Origin: an uncultured Actinomycetes bacterium
Lineage (GTDB): Bacteria; Actinomycetota; Thermoleophilia; Solirubrobacterales; 70-9
Direction of reading: 5' to 3'
DNA: 9,576 nt
Assembly: GCA_946886425.1 (NCBI GenBank)
Contig: CAMPIP010000086.1
Location: 1-9,576, forward strand
Part shown: positions 5,881-9,576 of the stretch, piece by piece
Layout of the letters: each line of letters opens with the position of its first letter
How positions within the stretch are numbered: position 1 is the stretch's first letter
The notes under the pieces: model-generated
Told to the model about the DNA's origin: nothing
Database searches by the model: none
The model's input: the letters and a program-made list of their open reading frames with translations, nothing else
Translations under genes and position numbers: made by a program

Positions 5881-6203
5881 CACTCCTGTCACACGACCGC
5901 TAGAGAGTTGCCATGGGGTAGCGGCCTCCCGCTTCGGCATGGGCACGGCTGGTTTCGAACCAGCGTTCTAGCCCAGAGTTCGAACCAAAAAGACCAGGCG
6001 ACTCGGAGACCCGAGGAAAAGGGCAGACGTGGCTTCGAGTCTGGATAGCGAGCGCAGGCTAGTTCTCTTGCAGAGGGTGGCGTTGGCGACTGGTCGGTGG
6101 GGGCGTATGGGGGGTCCGCTTGGACAGGCCCTCCATGCCATCAGACCGATCCCAGCTCGACGGAGCGCCGGCTCGTTTCCTCGATCAATTCGAGGAGTTG
6201 AGG
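5868..6203. other. Gene-free junction region
   Basis: No convincing coding sequence is present. Reading left to right it holds: a 7-base direct repeat GTCACAC (5877-5883 and 5888-5894) spaced 11 bases apart; an imperfect dyad CCGCTA/TAGCGG (5897-5902, 5919-5924); the tRNA-like 3' fragment (5940-5964); an inverted repeat reaching to 5986; a small hairpin CTCGG-AGAC-CCGAG (6002-6015); and G-rich sequence (6100-6116) leading to the integrase. Base composition drops from the very GC-rich genes on the left. This is where the attachment site and integrase promoter would be expected. Confidence 0.6.
5940..5986 (-). other. Candidate attachment site: orphan 3' tRNA fragment
   Basis: Read on the minus strand, 5964 to 5948 gives stem GCTGG, loop TTCGAAA and stem CCAGC, a textbook T-arm. 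It is followed by CGTGCCC (5947-5941), as an acceptor 3' strand, and A at 5940 as discriminator. The matching 5' acceptor strand (GGGCACG) and a D-arm are missing at the expected distance, so the tRNA is incomplete. Tyrosine-recombinase elements commonly integrate at tRNA 3' ends and leave such a fragment at one junction; the integrase gene begins about 220 bases away. On the plus strand GGTTTCGAAC (5951-5960) and GTTCGAACC (5978-5986) form an inverted repeat. The tRNA species cannot be named from this piece, and the partner repeat lies outside the window. Confidence 0.55.
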
Positions 6204-7247
6204 ATGGAGCTGTCAAACGAGCAGTTGATCGCGGAGGCGATCGAAGTCAACCACGCGGGGATCGGCAAGGACGCGACGCTTGACCGCTACCGCGACCACC
6301 TAGCCCACTACGGCCAGTACTTGGCCAGCGCGCAGGGCCGGACCTTCTACACGGCGCGACCCAAGCACGTCCGGCTGTTCATGAGCCATCTGGAGAAGCA
6401 TGGCGGCGAGAAGCCGCATTCGTCTCGACTGCGCTGCGAGTGGTGCAAGGCCAGGGGCTATCCAGACGGGCGAGGCGGGGCAGGCTGGTCGGCTTCCTAC
6501 CGCAAGAGCCACCTGTCGGCGATCAAATTCCTCTACCGGCACTTCTACGCCGAAGAAGATCTGCCCGACGTGAACCCCGCTGCGCTTGAGTCCTCGCCGA
6601 AGGTCATTCACAAACGCGGCTACACGCCGAGTCGTGAGGACGTGAAAAAGCTGCTCGATGCACCCGGCACGCCAAGGGCGCGGCTGCTGGCCTACTGGAT
6701 GTTCTATGCGCCTTCGCGTCGGCAAACCTTTTCGGATGCTCGCTGGCCTGACGTTGACCTCGACACTGGGAAATGGGAAGTGGTTGGCAAGAACGGGAAG
6801 GTCGATGTATTCGACCTGGCGCCGCCGCTGGTCCGTCAGTTTCGTCTCTACCGTCGTTGGCAGCTAGCCGAGGCCGAGCGGAGTCCCGCGATTCGTGACG
6901 CGCTGAGCGACCCCGATACGGCGTACGTGCTGCTGACGGATCAGGGGAAAAAGACCCACCCGCAGACGCTCACCAAGATCATGAACTGGCACGGAATCAG
7001 AGCTGGGGTTGGTCTCAAGAAGGCGACGGAGGGCGCCGACGCGGTTGACGGCATGACCTCCCGCGTCTCGCCGCATTGCTTCCGACGCGCTTGGGCAACG
7101 TGTGCCCTGAATGACGAGGAGAACCCGGTTCCGATTGACGTGGTGTCAGAGGTTCTGCGACACAGCGATATCGCGACGACCCGGCGGCACTACGCACCGA
7201 CGAAGTCGGAGCGCGCCCAAGCGGCATTGACTGGGATGCGGATCTGA
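6204..7247 (+). CDS. Tyrosine recombinase / phage-type integrase
   Basis: A 347-residue site-specific recombinase. The N-terminal SAM-like core-binding domain covers about 1-125 and the catalytic domain about 140-345. The catalytic set is visible: Arg172 or Arg173 in APSRRQTFSDARW, Lys199 (or 196) in the beta-hairpin GKNGKVDVFDL, His291 and Arg294 in SPHCFRRAW, His320 in LRHSD, and the nucleophile Tyr330 in RRHYAPT. ATG 6204 is chosen because GAGGAG (6192-6197) sits 6 bases upstream; in-frame ATG 6135 and TTG 6120 are possible and would add 23 or 28 residues. An unusual feature is a Cys78-x2-Cys81 pair with an Arg/Gly-rich stretch inserted in the DNA-binding domain. It faces away from the putative attachment site and converges with the next gene with a 3-base gap. 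Confidence 0.93.
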   Translation: MELSNEQLIAEAIEVNHAGIGKDATLDRYRDHLAHYGQYLASAQGRTFYTARPKHVRLFMSHLEKHGGEKPHSSRLRCEWCKARGYPDGRGGAGWSASYRKSHLSAIKFLYRHFYAEEDLPDVNPAALESSPKVIHKRGYTPSREDVKKLLDAPGTPRARLLAYWMFYAPSRRQTFSDARWPDVDLDTGKWEVVGKNGKVDVFDLAPPLVRQFRLYRRWQLAEAERSPAIRDALSDPDTAYVLLTDQGKKTHPQTLTKIMNWHGIRAGVGLKKATEGADAVDGMTSRVSPHCFRRAWATCALNDEENPVPIDVVSEVLRHSDIATTRRHYAPTKSERAQAALTGMRI

Positions 7248-7250
7248 GAG

Positions 7251-7904
7251 TTAGTCGGCGTCTAGGAGGCCAGCGGCTAAGGCGTTCTGGAAAGAGACGA
7301 CCTCCAAAGCAATGAGGGTGTAGAGAAGCCAAAGGAGCCCCAAGCAGGTAAGTGCGAGCGTCGAGGCGGTGGAGTGGTCAGTGGCGAGTGCAACCAGGGC
7401 CGCTCCGCCCCCAACGGATGCCACCGCGAGCGCGACAAGGAGAGCGGCAAACATGACCTGCGTGGTCGCGGAGTCCAGCCGCTTCATGGTTGCGTCGTTG
7501 AAATCGGGTTTTTCCTGGAGGGCCTTGACTCGCCGAAGTTGCTCTTCGGATTCGGGAACTAACTCCTCTGCGCCCCGGGACCTCAATTCCGAAAGGGTCT
7601 GTTCGATGTCGGCTGCCAGGCTGCACAGCTCATCCTCAACCTTTCCGGCGTCCCGGAGACTCCAACGAATTCGCATGAGCCCATTGGCGAGGCGTCCGAT
7701 TCGGACCAGCAAGGCAAGGAGCAGAACGGGCAGGATCGCCGCCGAGGTGGCATAGAAGTCGGCGCTGATTCCGCTCGCCGTTGGGACGAGGGCGATGAAG
7801 GCGAAGTAGACGAGCGAGACGGCGGCGCAGGAGAGCGCGATGTAGCCCCAGAAGTGTCGCCCCAACCGCGTCGTCGCCCAGCCCATTGCGAGAAGGCTAG
7901 GCAC
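7251..7904 (-). CDS. Four-helix membrane protein with charged central segment
   Basis: A 217-residue protein I cannot assign to a named family. It has two hydrophobic hairpins: helices about 18-40 and 54-70, then about 150-175 and 182-204. Between them lies a charged, helical, probably cytoplasmic region (about 75-145) rich in Glu, Arg and Leu that looks like a coiled coil. Both ends would then be on the same side. The GTG start at 7904 is chosen because GGGAGAAGG lies upstream; ATG 7886 is an alternative that loses six residues and has no ribosome-binding site. It begins 27 bases after the stop of the transglycosylase gene, so the two probably share a transcript, and a joint role at the cell envelope is plausible. 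The stop is 3 bases from the end of the convergent integrase gene. Confidence 0.75.
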   Translation of the reverse strand: MPSLLAMGWATTRLGRHFWGYIALSCAAVSLVYFAFIALVPTASGISADFYATSAAILPVLLLALLVRIGRLANGLMRIRWSLRDAGKVEDELCSLAADIEQTLSELRSRGAEELVPESEEQLRRVKALQEKPDFNDATMKRLDSATTQVMFAALLVALAVASVGGGAALVALATDHSTASTLALTCLGLLWLLYTLIALEVVSFQNALAAGLLDAD

Positions 7905-7931
7905 CTTGTCGGCGCCTTCTCCCAGGAAGCC

Positions 7932-8930
7932 CTACATTCCTTCCGGGTGTCGTAGTTCAAACCGCGCGAGGTAGCCGGCGTCGAAGGTGCTTTCGGGAAT
8001 CCACCCCGGCCCCTTGCCGCCGCCTTCAATGAAGCCCGACGTGCCCCAATACCGTTTCTCCGGCGGGGTCACGCCGGGCTCGAAGCGCAGGACAACATGG
8101 GCTTCTGGTTCGTAGGGCTTGTTGAGGATCGTCACCCAGCGCCCTGGCCCCCGCCTCCCGTAGCTCGCGAAGCCAATCGTGGGCATCGTCTCGTTGCCGA
8201 AGCCGCCGACCTGGAGAAGATGGCTGACGGCCGAGCTGCAATCGAAGGGGCCATTGCGCGGCGTCGGCGTGAGCCCGTGCGAGCCGCCCCACACGTATTC
8301 CGTTTCGGGCCGGATCGCGCTGAGGCGATCGGCCTCCGCGATCATCTGGGCGACGCGCTCGTTCGGCGCCGTCGCCTCGCAGACGGCGGTTTCGACGGAG
8401 CCAATCGAGGCCCATTTCTCGGCGCTGGCTAGAACGTCATCGACGTACCAGTCGGCATGGTTGTAGCTGAAGATCGCGGCGCGCCAGTCCCCCGGCGCCC
8501 CTTCGACGTGGAGCAGATTCGCGGCGGCGTAGATCGCGTCCCATGGGTCGTAGGGGTCCTTGGTCCCGTCCCCGTTGCCATCGACGCCGAAGGCTTCCCA
8601 GGTCGAAGGAAGGAACTGCATCCACCCTTCTGCCTGCGCAGAGGAGACGCCGAGATTCGTACCGAAGCCAGTCTCAATGGAGTTGATGCCGGCGAGAACC
8701 GCCGGCCCCTTGGGACCGAGCTTGTAGGCGGCCGCTGCCCGCTGGTAGATCGGGATCAAGCGGGGCGGGACACCCGCCGCTTCGCCGCCGGCTGGCGCCG
8801 CCGATGAGCAACCGCCGCCGCTGCCGAAGGCGACAGCGAGACAGGCGGCGCCGAGGACGAGAAGGAGCAGCGCAGCGGGCGGGGCGAGGAGAACGGCGCT
8901 CGGGACACGGCTGCGGTTCGCGGCGCTCAT
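7932..8930 (-). CDS. Membrane-anchored lytic transglycosylase with NlpC/P60-like domain
   Basis: A 332-residue cell-wall hydrolase. Residues about 11-36 are a membrane anchor or uncleaved signal. Residues about 55-165 are an MltB-like transglycosylase: Glu86 in SIETGFG is the likely catalytic acid, followed by GWMQFLPSTW (102-111), a DGNGDGTKD loop (118-126) resembling an EF-hand calcium site, and DPYDPWDAIYAAANLL. Residues about 190-325 look like an NlpC/P60 peptidase: YVWGGSHG, Cys231 in FDCSSAVSHL as nucleophile, and His278 in AHVV as partner. Together these could cut both the glycan and the peptide of peptidoglycan. Two-domain enzymes of this kind are typical of conjugative elements in Gram-positive bacteria, where they open the wall for the transfer channel; cell-wall growth or phage entry are other options. 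No clear ribosome-binding site precedes ATG 8930. Confidence 0.88.
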   Translation of the reverse strand: MSAANRSRVPSAVLLAPPAALLLLVLGAACLAVAFGSGGGCSSAAPAGGEAAGVPPRLIPIYQRAAAAYKLGPKGPAVLAGINSIETGFGTNLGVSSAQAEGWMQFLPSTWEAFGVDGNGDGTKDPYDPWDAIYAAANLLHVEGAPGDWRAAIFSYNHADWYVDDVLASAEKWASIGSVETAVCEATAPNERVAQMIAEADRLSAIRPETEYVWGGSHGLTPTPRNGPFDCSSAVSHLLQVGGFGNETMPTIGFASYGRRGPGRWVTILNKPYEPEAHVVLRFEPGVTPPEKRYWGTSGFIEGGGKGPGWIPESTFDAGYLARFELRHPEGM

Positions 8931-9081
8931 GGTCGAGAGCCGTCAGGCCGGCACCGCGAACGCCCCGCCCAGGTCGCATAGCAGCGGGGGGGCATTCGGA
9001 CGCGGCGCCGGACAACGGATATATGAGCCGCGACCGAAGGCAGCCGCCGAGCCCTAGAACGCCTTCACGGGTTGAATACGT
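8931..9081. promoter_or_regulatory. Divergent intergenic region between transglycosylase and sigma factor
   Basis: This 151-base gap separates two divergent genes, so it must hold the promoters for both. It contains a run of seven or more G (about 8984-8991), an AT-rich GATATATG (9018-9025) that is the only evident candidate for a -10 element on either strand, and the left arm of the inverted repeat at the sigma gene start. No convincing -35/-10 pair was found, which would fit recognition by a non-housekeeping sigma factor such as the one encoded next door. Confidence 0.4.
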
Positions 9082-9089
9082 GTGAAGGC
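9061..9089 (+). repeat. Inverted repeat over the sigma-factor start
   Basis: GCCTTCAC (9061-9068) and GTGAAGGC (9082-9089) are perfect 8-base arms around a 13-base spacer. The right arm contains the GTG start codon at 9082-9084. In the message it would form a hairpin hiding the start; in DNA it could be an operator. Either would give tight control of the sigma factor. Confidence 0.5.
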
Positions 9090-9576
9090 CGGGGAGGTCA
9101 AAGGCGCCACGGGCGTCAGCGATGCAGAGCTGCGCGAGGCGACGCGGGGATTCACGTTGATGCTGCGCCGCAAACGCTTCTCGCCGCAGTGGATCGAGGA
9201 GAACGTCAACGACCTGATCGGGCAGGCCGCGACCGAGTACGCGCAGAAACTCGCGGTCGGGCAGCCGGCCGACAACGCGGTCGGTTGGCTGATCAATTGC
9301 GCCTGGCGGCGCAATCAGAACCTGCTCGACTCACACAGCCGAAAGCCCAGTCAGTCATCGCTTGATGACGCCTTCCAGCTCGCCGACGAATCGACACCGA
9401 GCCCAGAGGAGCAGGCGATCGAACTCGATCGCCAAGAGCGTCTTCGCAAGGCGATGAGCTGCCTGCCGAGCAAGGAGCGGGAACTGCTCGCCCTGGTCTA
9501 CTTCGAGGACTGCTCGATCAGGGAGGCGGGCCGGATTCTCGACTGGGGCAAGTCGGCCGCCGACCGCCATCACGGA
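9082..9576 (+). CDS. Sigma-70-family RNA polymerase sigma factor, 3' end off window
   Basis: An open frame of 165 codons with no stop before the window edge. An in-frame TGA at 9073-9075 limits the start to GTG 9082 or the later ATG 9160 (codon 27). The first half has a region-2-like helical segment ending in NAVGWLINCAWRRNQNLLDS (about 65-84). After an acidic linker (95-115) comes a region-4-like helix-turn-helix: LRKAMSCLPSKERELLALVY, then FEDCSIREAGRILDW and the recognition-helix start GKSAADRHHG. The layout is that of a small ECF-like sigma factor. No ribosome-binding site is evident before GTG 9082. It is divergent from the transglycosylase gene, so it may drive that gene and others of the element. 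No anti-sigma gene is visible. The region-4 match is better than the region-2 match. Confidence 0.8.
   Translation, partial: MKAGEVKGATGVSDAELREATRGFTLMLRRKRFSPQWIEENVNDLIGQAATEYAQKLAVGQPADNAVGWLINCAWRRNQNLLDSHSRKPSQSSLDDAFQLADESTPSPEEQAIELDRQERLRKAMSCLPSKERELLALVYFEDCSIREAGRILDWGKSAADRHHG

Larger units (their letters stand above)
5941..9576. mobile_element. Left end of a putative integrated element (right end not in window)
   Basis: The block begins at the tRNA 3' fragment and contains, in order, a tyrosine integrase, a membrane protein, a lytic transglycosylase and a sigma factor. The genes at 6200-7900 have visibly more A/T and less strict GC-ending codons than those at 1-5867, a sign of different origin. 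Because the fragment is the tRNA 3' end on the minus strand, the model places the element to its right with the restored complete tRNA at its far end. No relaxase, FtsK/TraB-like ATPase, Rep or phage structural gene is seen, so the element class (ICE, mobilisable island, prophage or satellite) is undecided. Confidence 0.5.

Noticed and set aside
5060..5971. Plus-strand open frame ending in MGTAGFEPAF
   Set aside because: It runs out of frame through the secreted-protein and VOC genes with low-complexity composition. The GFEPA ending is the familiar translation of an antisense tRNA T-arm, not a protein.
5940..6030. A complete tRNA gene on the minus strand
   Set aside because: The T-arm and acceptor 3' strand are convincing, but no GGGCACG 5' strand, D-arm or anticodon arm is found at normal distances, including those for long-arm tRNAs.
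7251..8930. Toxin-immunity or abortive-infection pair
   Set aside because: A hydrolase next to a membrane protein could suggest this, but the hydrolase is membrane-anchored with transglycosylase and NlpC-like motifs and no toxin-delivery signal, so a transfer or wall-remodelling role fits better.
1..9576. CRISPR array or insertion sequence
   Set aside because: No regularly spaced repeats, no transposase and no terminal inverted repeats of IS type were seen.

Overview
This is a GC-rich, densely packed bacterial window. The best fit is a high-GC actinobacterium, probably of the Solirubrobacterales/Thermoleophilia type. That placement is inferred from the mce-type YrbE permease pair, the GC-biased codon use and possible leaderless starts; there is no rRNA or marker gene to confirm it.

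Positions 1-5867 look like ordinary chromosome. In order they hold: the C-terminal end of a zinc-dependent alcohol dehydrogenase with a hairpin terminator; a small secreted protein whose mature form would begin Cys-x-Cys, as in TIMP/NTR-like proteins; a GntR-type regulator overlapping two mce-type YrbE/MlaE lipid-transporter permeases, with no MCE or ATPase gene beside them; a convergent glutathione S-transferase-like gene; a tightly coupled three-gene run (pterin-4a-carbinolamine dehydratase, an unrecognised small basic protein, and the ribosome-rescue hydrolase ArfB); a secreted four-cysteine protein of unknown function; and a VOC-family protein.

Positions 5868-6203 have no convincing gene. 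They contain what looks like the 3' end of a tRNA on the minus strand (T-arm, acceptor 3' strand and discriminator) with no matching 5' half. A tyrosine recombinase gene follows at once. The simplest reading is the left junction of an integrated element that used the 3' end of a tRNA gene as its attachment site. The intact tRNA should then lie beyond the right edge of the window.

The element's visible cargo is the integrase; a convergent two-gene minus-strand unit coding for a membrane-anchored lytic transglycosylase/NlpC-P60-like hydrolase and a four-helix membrane protein with a charged central segment; and a divergent sigma-70-family factor that runs off the right end. A cell-wall hydrolase with a membrane partner beside a private sigma factor suggests a conjugative or otherwise transferable element, but no relaxase, coupling ATPase or replication gene is visible here, so this remains an inference.
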